64,000 nucleotides of DNA, from NCBI RefSeq assembly GCF_016405905.1, contig NZ_JAEFCB010000022.1, forward strand, positions 39,093 to 103,092. Direction: 5' to 3'. Source of the stretch: Variovorax sp. IB41. GTDB lineage: Bacteria > Pseudomonadota > Gammaproteobacteria > Burkholderiales > Burkholderiaceae_C. The notes beneath the pieces are model-generated. The model had not been told where the DNA came from, made no database searches, and worked only from the letters and a program-made list of their open reading frames with translations. The translations under genes were made by a program, and so were the position numbers. This document shows positions 14,923-23,013 of this stretch, piece after piece; within the stretch, counting starts at the first letter, position 1, and every line of letters starts with the position of its first letter.

Positions 14923-16347
14923 TCAGTTGTCCTGTGCGGCCCAATCGACCAGCGCGTCGAACGCGGCGCGCGTGGCGCCCGCGTTCTCGCCGTTGGCGAT
15001 GGCCACCAGCACATAGCGCCGGCCGCTCGCGCCGTGCACGTAGCCGGCCACGCCCGAGGCGTCGCGCAGCGTGCCGGTCTTCAGGTGCGCAGCGCCCCCC
15101 GAGCGCAGCGCGCGCTTCTTCAGCGTGCCATCCACACCCGAGGCGGGCAGCGACGACATCAGTTCCGGCATCACCGGCGAGCGCCACGCCACCTGCAGCA
15201 TCTTGCCCAGCGCCGCGGCGCTGATGCGCTCGTCGCGCGAGAGGCCCGAGCCGTTCTCGAACACCGGCTGCGCCTCGCCGGTGCCGATGCGCTCGCGCCA
15301 CCACTGGCCCAGCGCGCTGCGCGAGGCCTCGAAGGTGCCGCGGTTCTTCTGCGTGAGGCCGATGGTGAGGAACACCTGCTGGGCCATCACGTTGTTGCTG
15401 TACTTGTTGATGTCGCGGATCACCTCGGCCAGCGGCGGCGAGCCGAACTCGAAGGCGGGCTTCAGGCCCGCGGGCACGCGGCCCTCGCGCATCTGCCCGC
15501 CCACGCGCCCGCCCATCTCGGCCCACATGCCGCCGAGCGCGCGCAGGCTGTACGTGCGCGGATCGCCGTAGGCCACGGCCCAGCTCTTCTCGCCGCAGGC
15601 GGCCGGAAAAGCGCCGTTGAAGCGGATGCGGTTGACGTCGCTGAAATCGGTCTTGAGCGCGGTGCGCCAGTCGCCGCATTCGCCGGGCGAAAGCGGCACG
15701 GTGGCCGGCATCGCCACGCTCGCGAGCGGCGGCTCGTAGCTCACGCGCGCGATCTGTGCGGCGCGGTCGGGCGCGAAGGTCATGTTGACCGACTTGAAGT
15801 TGACCAGCAGCGCATCGGGCGATGCGTTGTAGGGCCGCAGCGGCTCGCCGTCGAAGGCGCTCGGGTCGTTCTCCACCGTGTTCTCGAAGGCGCTGCGGTC
15901 GATCACGATGTCGCCGCTCACCGTGGTGATGCCAAGGCCCTGCACGTGGCGCAGCATCAGCCACACGCGCTCGAGCACCAGCTTCGGATCGCCCTGGCCC
16001 TTGATGTAGAGGTTGCCGTTGAGCACGCCGTTGCTGACCGGGCCTTCGACGTACACCGGCGTGGTCCAGCTGTAGGCGGGCCCCAGCAGGTCGAGCGCCG
16101 CGTAGGTGGTGACCAGCTTCATGATCGAGGCCGGATTCACCGGCACCTGCGAGCGCCAGGCCAGGCGCGGCGGGCGCACGCCGTCGGCATCGGCCACCAG
16201 CAGCGTCACCGTGTCGCGCGACACCTTGGCGCGCGCCAGGGCGGTTTCGACTTCGGTGGGAAGCGCTTGCTGGGCGAAGGCGCTGGCCGAGGCCAGCGCG
16301 GAGAGACAGATGAAGAGCGAAGGGATCAGGCGGGTGGCGAAAGGCAT
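14923..16347 (-). CDS. dacB: D-alanyl-D-alanine carboxypeptidase/endopeptidase (PBP4 type)
   Basis: Periplasmic low-molecular-mass penicillin-binding protein that trims or cleaves peptidoglycan cross-links. 474 residues with a signal peptide cut near SAFAQQ. The three motifs are SIMK (S74, K77), SNN in NKYSNNVMAQQ, and KTG in HLKTGTLRDASG, with the large insertion domain typical of S13/PBP4 enzymes between the first two. Monocistronic by spacing. Confidence 0.94.
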   Translation of the reverse strand: MPFATRLIPSLFICLSALASASAFAQQALPTEVETALARAKVSRDTVTLLVADADGVRPPRLAWRSQVPVNPASIMKLVTTYAALDLLGPAYSWTTPVYVEGPVSNGVLNGNLYIKGQGDPKLVLERVWLMLRHVQGLGITTVSGDIVIDRSAFENTVENDPSAFDGEPLRPYNASPDALLVNFKSVNMTFAPDRAAQIARVSYEPPLASVAMPATVPLSPGECGDWRTALKTDFSDVNRIRFNGAFPAACGEKSWAVAYGDPRTYSLRALGGMWAEMGGRVGGQMREGRVPAGLKPAFEFGSPPLAEVIRDINKYSNNVMAQQVFLTIGLTQKNRGTFEASRSALGQWWRERIGTGEAQPVFENGSGLSRDERISAAALGKMLQVAWRSPVMPELMSSLPASGVDGTLKKRALRSGGAAHLKTGTLRDASGVAGYVHGASGRRYVLVAIANGENAGATRAAFDALVDWAAQDN

Positions 16348-16396
16348 CCGGCGATTATCCCGGCGCGAGCGGGCCGCGCCCGAAACCGCCCCGCGG

Positions 16397-16930
16397 TCAT
16401 CGCGCGCCCGGATGCAGCCCCAGCACGTTCGCGCCGATGGACGGATCGACGAAGCGCTCCAGCCGCTGCGGATGCAGGATCACCGTGATCTCGCACGAGC
16501 CCGTGCCCACCGTGAGGCCCAGCAGGTGCCCGCCCGCGCCGATGAAGGTGCCGTCGGTCACGATGCCGTGCGCATGGATCGAGGGCTTGCCCTCCTTCCA
16601 GGCGATGGAGCCGGTGAGGTTGGCGAGCTCCACGTCCTTGAAGGTCTTCGGGTTGAAGACCTTCTTCGCGAAGTCGTAGAAGCCGAAGGTCGCCTCGCGC
16701 ATGAAGCCGATGCCCACGATGCTCGCGCTCGGAATCTGCTCGACCACCGCGAGCCTCTCGATGTGCGCGATGACGTCGTCGCCGTTGCGCAGCACCATGA
16801 GGTAGCCGGTGGGCGTGCGCGTGACCTTGCCGGTCAGGTCCTGCGCCATGGCCGAGTTGCTTGCAAAGAGCGCTGCGCAAGCCGCGGCCAGGATGAACAG
16901 GGTGGATGCGAGGGTCTTCTTGATGAACAT
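16397..16930 (-). CDS. exported PPC/DUF296-domain protein
   Basis: 177 residues. A clear signal peptide (LFILAAACAALFASNSAMAQ) is followed by a PPC/DUF296 fold: GYLMVLRNGDDVIAHIERLA, IPSASIVGIGFMREATFGFYD, KPSIHAHGIVTDGTFIGAGG. PPC domains in plants are fused to AT-hook DNA-binding proteins; bacterial forms are mostly cytoplasmic and uncharacterised, so export to the periplasm is unusual. The histidine pair in HAHG plus the downstream GGH could bind a metal. It lies 169 bases downstream of the FlK-like gene on the same strand and may belong to that unit. Confidence 0.8.
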   Translation of the reverse strand: MFIKKTLASTLFILAAACAALFASNSAMAQDLTGKVTRTPTGYLMVLRNGDDVIAHIERLAVVEQIPSASIVGIGFMREATFGFYDFAKKVFNPKTFKDVELANLTGSIAWKEGKPSIHAHGIVTDGTFIGAGGHLLGLTVGTGSCEITVILHPQRLERFVDPSIGANVLGLHPGAR

Positions 16931-17099
16931 GGTTTGTCTCGTTTCTTTGTTGATGGAAATCCAGGAGATGCACGGTTGCGGCTCGCGCCGCGGAAGGCGA
17001 ACGCCCGCGCGCCGGAATGCGATCCCGGCGCGCCGGTGTTCGACACGGGGTGGCCCGCGGCAGCCGCGGGTGGTTGGAGACGGAAACGGCGGCGGATGC

Positions 17100-17522
17100 C
17101 TAGTGCGCGGGCGCCGTCGGCACGCGGCTCGCTTGCACCTTCGCATGCACCTTGGCGCGCAGCCGCGCCACGTTCACGACGAAGCGGCTGTGCGTGCCGC
17201 TGGCAACTTCCTCGTCGCCTTCGTGCACGCTGAAGTCGAAGTCCACGCTGCGCCCGTCGACCGCGCGCACGCGCGCCTCGATGCGCACCGTCTGCCCGAG
17301 CAGGGTCGCGCCGACGTGCTTGAGCGCGATGGCTGTGCCGACCGAAGACTCGCCCTCGTCCGCGTGACCGAGCAGGAAGTCCAGGCACGCCTCTTCCACA
17401 TCGCGCACCAGCTCGGGCGTTGCGTAGATGCGCAAATCCTCGCCCAGGAAGTCGACCGTGCGCGCGCGGTCCACCGCGAGTTCGCGTTGCAGCGTGGCGC
17501 CGGGGTGCAGTTCTTTTTTCAT
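17100..17522 (-). CDS. FlK-like hotdog thioesterase
   Basis: 140-residue hotdog thioesterase like fluoroacetyl-CoA thioesterase FlK. The FlK triad Thr42-Glu50-His76 has exact spacing here as T35 (YATPELV), E43 (DVEEAC) and H69 (ALKHVGAT). FlK itself hydrolyses fluoroacetyl-CoA; relatives in catabolic operons act on other acyl-CoAs, which is more likely here. It is transcribed from a LysR-box promoter at 17592-17650 shared in design with the hydratase and dehydrogenase operons. The LysR gene is divergent. Confidence 0.82.
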   Translation of the reverse strand: MKKELHPGATLQRELAVDRARTVDFLGEDLRIYATPELVRDVEEACLDFLLGHADEGESSVGTAIALKHVGATLLGQTVRIEARVRAVDGRSVDFDFSVHEGDEEVASGTHSRFVVNVARLRAKVHAKVQASRVPTAPAH

Positions 17523-17591
17523 GCGATGTTCCGATGGAGCGGGGGCGTCAATTGACGTTGTCCCGACTGGTTGCGTGTCGTTCCGCGAGGC

Positions 17592-17650
17592 AGTCTAGGA
17601 ACGTCGGCGCACCGCGGCAAACGAGTTTTTCTCGAACGATTGCCGAGAAA
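17592..17650 (-). promoter_or_regulatory. LysR-box promoter P1 (thioesterase unit)
   Basis: On the minus strand: perfect inverted repeat TTTCTCG-N9-CGAGAAA (17628-17650), 7 bases, -35 TTGCCG (17615-17620), 17 bases, -10 TAGACT (17592-17597), then 69 bases to the thioesterase start. The same 59-base layout occurs at 22798-22856 and 22893-22951. The box also lies 76 bases before the divergent LysR gene, so it could serve autoregulation. Confidence 0.72.
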
Positions 17651-17726
17651 ATATTGAAGCGCCGCCGCCCCTTCCAATTCGCGCTTTTATCCGCGCCTCA
17701 TCCGCTCCCGAAAGAACCGCCCCACC

Positions 17727-18650
17727 ATGTCGCGCCCCATCCCTCCGCTCAATCCGCTGCGGGCCTTCGAGGTCGCGGCGCGGCATCTGAGCTTCACGCG
17801 CGCGGCCGATGAACTCTTCGTGACGCCCTCGGCCGTGAGCCACCAGATCAAGACGCTGGAAGAAAACCTGGGCATCGCGCTGTTCGTGCGCGACACCAAG
17901 TCGCTCACGCTCACCGCCGCGGGCAAGGCGTACCTGCCGGGCATCCAGGAGGCCTTCAAGCAGGTCATCTACGCCACGCAGTTGCTGCGCCAGTCGCAGG
18001 GCTCGCCCTCGCTCAAGATCAACCTGCCGCCGACCTTCGCGGTGAAGTGGCTGATCCCGCGCATGCGCCGCTTCATGCAGGCGCACCCGGACATCGACCT
18101 GGAGATCTCGACCTCCAAGCACATGGTCGACTTCACCCGCGAAGACTTCGACATGACCGTGCGCTACGGCCGCGGCATCTACCCGGGCCTGCATTCGGAG
18201 CTGTGCCTGCCGGTGGAGGTGTTCCCGGTGTGCAGCCCCGCGTTGATGGAAGGCGCGCATCCGCTGAAGACGCCGGCCGACCTCAAGCACCACGTGCTGC
18301 TGCACGACCACAGCACCTACAGCGACGTGAGCAATCCCGACTGGGGCGTGTGGCTCGAGCACGCGGGCGTGACCGACGTGGACGCGACGCGCGGCCCTTC
18401 GTTCTGGCCCAGCCACCTCGTGATCAACGCCGCCGTCGACGGGCTGGGCGTCGCGCTGGTGAAGAAGAACTGGGTGATCAAGGACCTGGCCGACGGGCTG
18501 CTCGTGCGGCCCTTCGAGCTCGCGCTGCCGGTGGAGTTTTCCTACTTCATGGTCTACCCGCAGGACCGCCGCACCGACCCGCGCATCATGGCCTTCGTGG
18601 CCTGGGTGCACGAGGAAATCGCGCGCGACGCGGGCGTGGCGCCGGCCTGA
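17727..18650 (+). CDS. LysR-family regulator (GcvA-like), candidate regulator of the 17-29 kb catabolic genes
   Basis: 307-residue LysR protein: HTH in FTRAADELFVTPSAVSHQIK, linker, then the periplasmic-binding-like effector domain with SLKINLPPTFAVKWLIPRM, as in the GcvA/AmpR branch. It is divergent from the FlK-like thioesterase, with a perfect LysR-type inverted repeat in between. Related boxes precede two further operons, making it the best candidate activator of the whole cluster. The effector is unknown. Confidence 0.88.
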   Translation: MSRPIPPLNPLRAFEVAARHLSFTRAADELFVTPSAVSHQIKTLEENLGIALFVRDTKSLTLTAAGKAYLPGIQEAFKQVIYATQLLRQSQGSPSLKINLPPTFAVKWLIPRMRRFMQAHPDIDLEISTSKHMVDFTREDFDMTVRYGRGIYPGLHSELCLPVEVFPVCSPALMEGAHPLKTPADLKHHVLLHDHSTYSDVSNPDWGVWLEHAGVTDVDATRGPSFWPSHLVINAAVDGLGVALVKKNWVIKDLADGLLVRPFELALPVEFSYFMVYPQDRRTDPRIMAFVAWVHEEIARDAGVAPA

Positions 18651-18663
18651 TGCGCCGCGCGCT

Positions 18664-19590
18664 TCAGGCGAGGCGGTAGAGGCGCACGGCGTTGTCGTGC
18701 AGCAGTTGGCGGCGCTGCGCCGCGGGGCGATCGGCGATGGCCGCCAGAAAGCCGCGCAGGATCGTCGCGTAGTCCGCCACCAGGCTGTCGACCGGGAAGT
18801 TGCTCGCGAACATGCAGCGATCGGCGCCGAAGATCGCGATCGCATCGCGAATCAGCGGCACGTTCGCCGCTTCGGTGCACGGCAGGCCGGGCCGGCCCAG
18901 CCCCGAGATCTTGATCGCGGTGTTCGGCTGCGCGGCCAGGCCTTCGAGCGCGCGGCGCCAGCCGGCGAGCCCTTCGTCGCTGCGGTCCGACGGAAGGCCG
19001 GTGTGGTTGAGCACGAGCAGCGTGTGCGGAAAGTCTCGGGCGAGCTGCGCGGCCTGGTCCAGGTTCCACCACGGCGCCTGCAGGTCGAACGACAGCCCGT
19101 GCGCGTGCAGCAGCGCATAGCCGCGGCGCCAGCGCGCGTCGTCCATCGAACCCGCGAGGCCCCGCCGGGCCGTTGCCGCCGAGGTGGCCGTCACCGGCTT
19201 GTGGCGGATGCCGCGCACCAGCGCGAAGCCGGCCTGCGCGGCGAGGATTTCGGGCGCGTCGTCGCGGTCCAGCGCCGCGTGCGCGACGATCGCCGAGGGG
19301 CGGCCTTCGGCCGCGGCCAGGGCCGTGAGCCACCGCGTCTCGGCCACCGGGTCGTTGCGCGCCCACTCGGCCTCGATGTGCACCGTCAGCGCCGGCGCAT
19401 GGCCGCGCGTATCGCGCGCGAGGTCGGCGGGCAGGTAGTTGCGCCGCAGCGCCGAATAGTCGCCGTAGCGGAAGTTCGGCACCGTCTCGCCCTGCAGCCA
19501 GGGGTAGGGGTGCAGGTCGAGGTTCCAGAAGTGCTGGTGCGCATCGACGAAGGGCTCGTCGAACGTGAACACGTTGCCCATCGAATTCAT
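18664..19590 (-). CDS. amidohydrolase-family TIM-barrel hydrolase (COG3618 lactonase-like)
   Basis: 308 residues of the metal-dependent amidohydrolase superfamily, in the group with 2-pyrone-4,6-dicarboxylate lactonase and sugar lactonases. HxH motif in VDAHQHFWNLD, strand-end His in LNHTGLPSD, and late Asp in FASNFPVDSL are visible. It is the last gene of a four-gene unit with hydratase, CoA-transferase and a Bug binding protein (17-base gap to the latter). A paralogue sits in the TRAP operon at 26268. Lactone ring opening is the likely chemistry; substrate unknown. Confidence 0.82.
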   Translation of the reverse strand: MNSMGNVFTFDEPFVDAHQHFWNLDLHPYPWLQGETVPNFRYGDYSALRRNYLPADLARDTRGHAPALTVHIEAEWARNDPVAETRWLTALAAAEGRPSAIVAHAALDRDDAPEILAAQAGFALVRGIRHKPVTATSAATARRGLAGSMDDARWRRGYALLHAHGLSFDLQAPWWNLDQAAQLARDFPHTLLVLNHTGLPSDRSDEGLAGWRRALEGLAAQPNTAIKISGLGRPGLPCTEAANVPLIRDAIAIFGADRCMFASNFPVDSLVADYATILRGFLAAIADRPAAQRRQLLHDNAVRLYRLA

Positions 19591-19607
19591 CGCCCGATTT
19601 TCGGCGC

Positions 19608-20621
19608 TCAACTGGACAGGTTGATCTTGCCCGCGAGCGCCTTGAAGAAATCGCTCTCGCGCGCCATCACCGCTTCGAGCGCCACATCGTCGGCGTAGGT
19701 GTCGGTGCTGAAGTGCAGCTTGGCGAGCGCGTCGAGCCACACCGGCTCCTTCACCGCCCTGGCCGTCGCCGCCTTCAGCACCGCGACCACGTCGTCGGGC
19801 GTGGCGCGCGGTGCCGAGAGCCCGCGCCAGATGCCGATCGACAGGTCGATGCCGCGCTCCTTCAACGTGGGGATCTTCTCGAAGCCGTCGGCCACGCGCC
19901 GGTCGGCCATCACGGCCAGCGCCTTGAGCTTGCCGGCCGCCACGTAGCTGGACACCTCGGCCGTGCTCACCGTCACCGCATCGATGTGGCCGCCCAGCAG
20001 CGCGAGCACCGCGGGCGCGCCGCCCGCATAGGGAATGTGGTTGAACTTCGCGCCTGTCTTCTCGGCGAGCGCCGCGGCCGCCATGTGCCATGTGGAGCCG
20101 TGGCCGGCATTGCCCACGCGGATGTTCGCATCGGCCTCGCGCGCGGCCTCGACGAACTGCTCCAGCGTGGCATAGGGCGCGTCGGCGCGCACCACGACCG
20201 CGGCCGGGTCGGCGTTCAGCCGCGCGATGGGGCGCAGGTCCTTGTACGAAAACTTGGCCAGGCCCAGGTGGTTCAGGAAGGTGAGCTCGGTGGAGGACAG
20301 CACGATGCGGTAGCCGTCGGGCTTCGCATTCACCACGTCGCCCAGCCCCAGCACGCCGCTCGCCCCGGGCTTGTTGATGACCACGATGGGCTGCGGCAGG
20401 TACTTCGCGACGGCCGCGCCGAATGCGCGGCCCACCACGTCGGCGCCGCCGCCGGCCTGCCAGGGCACGACCAGCTCGATCGGCTTGTTCGGATAGGTGC
20501 CGCCCTGGGCGCGCGCGGCGCCGGTGAGCGCCGCGAGCGGCAGCCCGAGCGCAAAGGGCAGGGCCGAGGGAATGGCGCGCAGCAGCCGGCGGCGCGCGAG
20601 GTTTGTCGATGCGGTATTCAT
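19608..20621 (-). CDS. Bug-family (TctC) solute-binding protein
   Basis: 337-residue periplasmic receptor of the tripartite tricarboxylate transporter type. The N-terminus has a twin-arginine-like stretch (ARRRLLRAIP) and a signal ending ARAQ, then the family start YPNKPIELVVPWQAGGGADV and the ligand segment HIPYAGGAPAVLALLGG. No TctA/TctB membrane genes occur in the window, so it is an orphan receptor, as is common in Burkholderiales. Dicarboxylates, aromatic acids and similar carboxylates are usual ligands. Confidence 0.9.
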   Translation of the reverse strand: MNTASTNLARRRLLRAIPSALPFALGLPLAALTGAARAQGGTYPNKPIELVVPWQAGGGADVVGRAFGAAVAKYLPQPIVVINKPGASGVLGLGDVVNAKPDGYRIVLSSTELTFLNHLGLAKFSYKDLRPIARLNADPAAVVVRADAPYATLEQFVEAAREADANIRVGNAGHGSTWHMAAAALAEKTGAKFNHIPYAGGAPAVLALLGGHIDAVTVSTAEVSSYVAAGKLKALAVMADRRVADGFEKIPTLKERGIDLSIGIWRGLSAPRATPDDVVAVLKAATARAVKEPVWLDALAKLHFSTDTYADDVALEAVMARESDFFKALAGKINLSS

Positions 20622-20674
20622 TTGTCTTTGTCTCCGTCGCGTGTTTTCTTGTGCGCTGTCCGGCTTGCGTGTCC

Positions 20675-21916
20675 TCAGTCCGCCGCCGCGTCGGCTTCGG
20701 CGGTGACCGCGGTCACGGCCCCGAAGGCGCCACTCTGGCGCAAGGCTTCGATCGCCGCTGGCGTCATGCCGATTTCCCCCAGCACCTGGTCGGTGTGCTG
20801 GCCCAGCAGCGGCGCGGGATGCCGCACCTGCTGCGGCGTGCCCCCGAGCTTGACCGGAAATCCGAGCGCGCGGGTCTCGCCCTCCACTGGGTGCTGGATC
20901 TTGAGCACCATCTCGCGCGCCACCGCCTGGTCGCTCGCCAGCGCTTCGGCGTAGTTGAGGATCGGCGCGGCCGGCACGCCAGCGGCCAGCAGCGCATCGA
21001 CCCATTCATTGGCCGTGCGGCGCGCGAACTCGCGCTCCAGCTCCTCGATCAGCACCGCCCGGTTGCGGATGCGCAGCACGTTGTCGGTGAAGCGCGCGTC
21101 CTTGGTGAGGTCGTCGCGGCCGATCACCCTGCACAGCGCGGTCCACAGCTTCGGGTTGGCCGCGCCGATCACGAAGTGGCGGTCCGAGGCGCGCACCGCC
21201 TGGTAGGGCGCGCTCATGCGGTTGGCGCTGCCGATGGGCACCGGCACCTCGCCCGTGCCCCAGTACTCGGCCGACTCCCACACCGACAGGCTCATCGCCG
21301 TCTCGAAGAGCGAGGCGTCGACGAACTGGCCTTCGCCTGTAAGGCCGCGGCCGATCACCGCGCTCAGGATGCCGTAGGCCGCGAAGAGGCCCGCGCCCAG
21401 GTCGGCCAGCGGAATCGCCGACTTCACCGGCGCCTCGCCCGCATGGCCCATCACGCTCATGACGCCGGTCATCGCCTGCGCGATCAGGTCCAGCCCCGGG
21501 CGCTTGGCCCAGGGGCCGGTCTGGCCGAAGCCCGAGATGCTCGCGTACACCAGACGCGGGTTGAGCGCGCGCAGCGTGGGGTAGTCGATCTTCAGCCGCG
21601 CGGCCACGCCGGGGCGGTTGTTCTCCACCAGCACGTCGGCGTCTTTCACGAGCGCGTAGAAGGCTTCGAGGCCGGCCGGGTTCTTCAGGTCGATTTCCAC
21701 GCTGCGCTTGTTGCGGTTGAGCGCGAGGAAGCCGCCGCTGTCGGCGCCCTTGAGGCGAAAGCCCATCGAGCGGCGCGTCTGGTCGCCGATGCCGGGCGTC
21801 TCGACCTTGATCACGTCCGCGCCCATGTCGCCGAGCAGCATGCAGCAGAAGGGGCCGGCCATGATCTGGCTGACGTCGAGGACCTTGATCCGGGAGAGAG
21901 GAAGAGGAAGGGACAC
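20675..21916 (-). CDS. CaiB/BaiF family CoA-transferase
   Basis: Family III CoA-transferase, which activates a carboxylic acid by taking CoA from another thioester. 413 residues with VLDVSQIMAGPFCCMLLGDM, GADVIKVETPG, LNRNKRSVEIDLK and the catalytic Asp in PLADLGAGLFAAYG. No ATG fits; the best start is GTG at 21916 with GGAG upstream. It follows the enoyl-CoA hydratase by 41 bases and precedes the Bug receptor by 53. Probably commits the imported acid to CoA-dependent breakdown. Confidence 0.9.
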   Translation of the reverse strand: MSLPLPLSRIKVLDVSQIMAGPFCCMLLGDMGADVIKVETPGIGDQTRRSMGFRLKGADSGGFLALNRNKRSVEIDLKNPAGLEAFYALVKDADVLVENNRPGVAARLKIDYPTLRALNPRLVYASISGFGQTGPWAKRPGLDLIAQAMTGVMSVMGHAGEAPVKSAIPLADLGAGLFAAYGILSAVIGRGLTGEGQFVDASLFETAMSLSVWESAEYWGTGEVPVPIGSANRMSAPYQAVRASDRHFVIGAANPKLWTALCRVIGRDDLTKDARFTDNVLRIRNRAVLIEELEREFARRTANEWVDALLAAGVPAAPILNYAEALASDQAVAREMVLKIQHPVEGETRALGFPVKLGGTPQQVRHPAPLLGQHTDQVLGEIGMTPAAIEALRQSGAFGAVTAVTAEADAAAD

Positions 21917-21957
21917 GCGGGTGCTCCGTGGGTTGTGTGAGGGCGCGATCGAACGGC

Positions 21958-22737
21958 TCAGCGGCCGGTGAACACGGGCCTGGCCTTGGCCAGGAAGGCC
22001 TGGAAGCCGATCTGGAAGTCCTCGGTGTCGAAGCAGGCGTAAGCCTCGGCGTTCTCGGCGTCGGTCAGCGGCGCGGGCTCGGCCAGGCGGCGCACGAATT
22101 CCTTGTGCCAGCGCGCCACCAGCGGCGCGCCCGCGGCGATCCGCTTGGCCGCGGCATAGCCCTGTTCGAGCACCTCGGTGTCGTCCACCACGCGGTTGAC
22201 CAGCCGTTTCTCGAACGCCTCCCTCGCATCGAAGACGCGGCCTTCGAGCACGATCTCCAGCGCGATCGCGCTGCCGACCAGGTTCACCAGGCCGCCCAGT
22301 TCGCCGAAGGACATCACCAGCCCCAGCTTGTTGACCGGCACGCCGAAGCGGCTGGAGTTGCCGCAGATGCGCATGTCGCACACCGAGGCGATCTCCAGCC
22401 CGCCGCCCACGCAGGCGCCCTCGATCACCGCGACAGTGGGGTGCTTGCTGTGCGCGATGGCATGCATCGCGCGGTGCGTGATCTCCCCGTAGGCCGCGGC
22501 CTGCGCCGCGTTGGCGCGGCTGGTGCGGAACTCCTCGATGTCGGCGCCCGCCGAGAAGGCCTTGCCGCCGGCGCCGCGCAGCACCACGCAGCGCAGGTCG
22601 TCGTCGGCCGAGAGCTCGGCGAACGCGTCCGCCAGGCCCTGCCACATGGACTTGTCCATGGCGTTCATCTTGTCGGGCTTGTTGAGGACGACGGTGGCGA
22701 TGCGGTCGTCGCGCTCGACCTGGATCAGGGAAGTCAT
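21958..22737 (-). CDS. enoyl-CoA hydratase/isomerase family protein
   Basis: 259-residue crotonase-fold protein. Oxyanion-hole segments SAGADIEEF and GACVGGGLEIASVCDMRI are intact; the usual catalytic glutamates around NLVGSAIALEIVLEG are ambiguous, so hydratase, isomerase or lyase activity is possible. First gene after LysR-box promoter P2 (22798-22856), followed by CoA-transferase, Bug receptor and amidohydrolase. Confidence 0.9.
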   Translation of the reverse strand: MTSLIQVERDDRIATVVLNKPDKMNAMDKSMWQGLADAFAELSADDDLRCVVLRGAGGKAFSAGADIEEFRTSRANAAQAAAYGEITHRAMHAIAHSKHPTVAVIEGACVGGGLEIASVCDMRICGNSSRFGVPVNKLGLVMSFGELGGLVNLVGSAIALEIVLEGRVFDAREAFEKRLVNRVVDDTEVLEQGYAAAKRIAAGAPLVARWHKEFVRRLAEPAPLTDAENAEAYACFDTEDFQIGFQAFLAKARPVFTGR

Positions 22738-22797
22738 GCGGCTGTGTCTCTTTCGTTGGGGGCCTGCGGCAAGGAGGCCGGGTTGCGAATGCGGCGA

Positions 22798-22856
22798 AGT
22801 CTAGGGAGCGCGCGGAGCGCAGCCAAACGAAAAAAACTGGGGCAGCGTTCAAGAAA
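22798..22856 (-). promoter_or_regulatory. LysR-box promoter P2 (hydratase operon)
   Basis: Minus strand: box TTTCTTG-N9-CCAGTTT (22834-22856; left arm good, right arm degenerate), 7 bases, -35 TTGGCT (22821-22826), 17 bases, -10 TAGACT (22798-22803), then 60 bases to the hydratase start. Spacings are identical to P1 and P3. Confidence 0.65.
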
Positions 22857-22892
22857 AACTCGCGCCATGACGGGCCTCTGGCCTTGTGAATT

Positions 22893-22951
22893 TTTCTCGG
22901 CCGCACTTCAAGTAATTCCACGTTGCCGCGCCACCGGGCCGTTCCTAGACT
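22893..22951 (+). promoter_or_regulatory. LysR-box promoter P3 (dehydrogenase/TRAP operon)
   Basis: Plus strand: box TTTCTCG-N9-CAAGTAA (22893-22915), 7 bases, -35 TTGCCG (22923-22928), 17 bases, -10 TAGACT (22946-22951), then 62 bases to the dehydrogenase ATG. Divergent from P2 with 36 bases between the two boxes. Confidence 0.7.
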
Positions 22952-23013
22952 CGCGCCCCACAACGAACCCTCGAGCACATCGAGCACCTCGAACACAGCG
23001 AACCGGAGACCGC

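Noticed and set aside
14602..16488. 628-residue plus-strand frame opposite dacB
   Set aside because: Composition of a shadow frame; the minus strand encodes a PBP4 with all three motifs.
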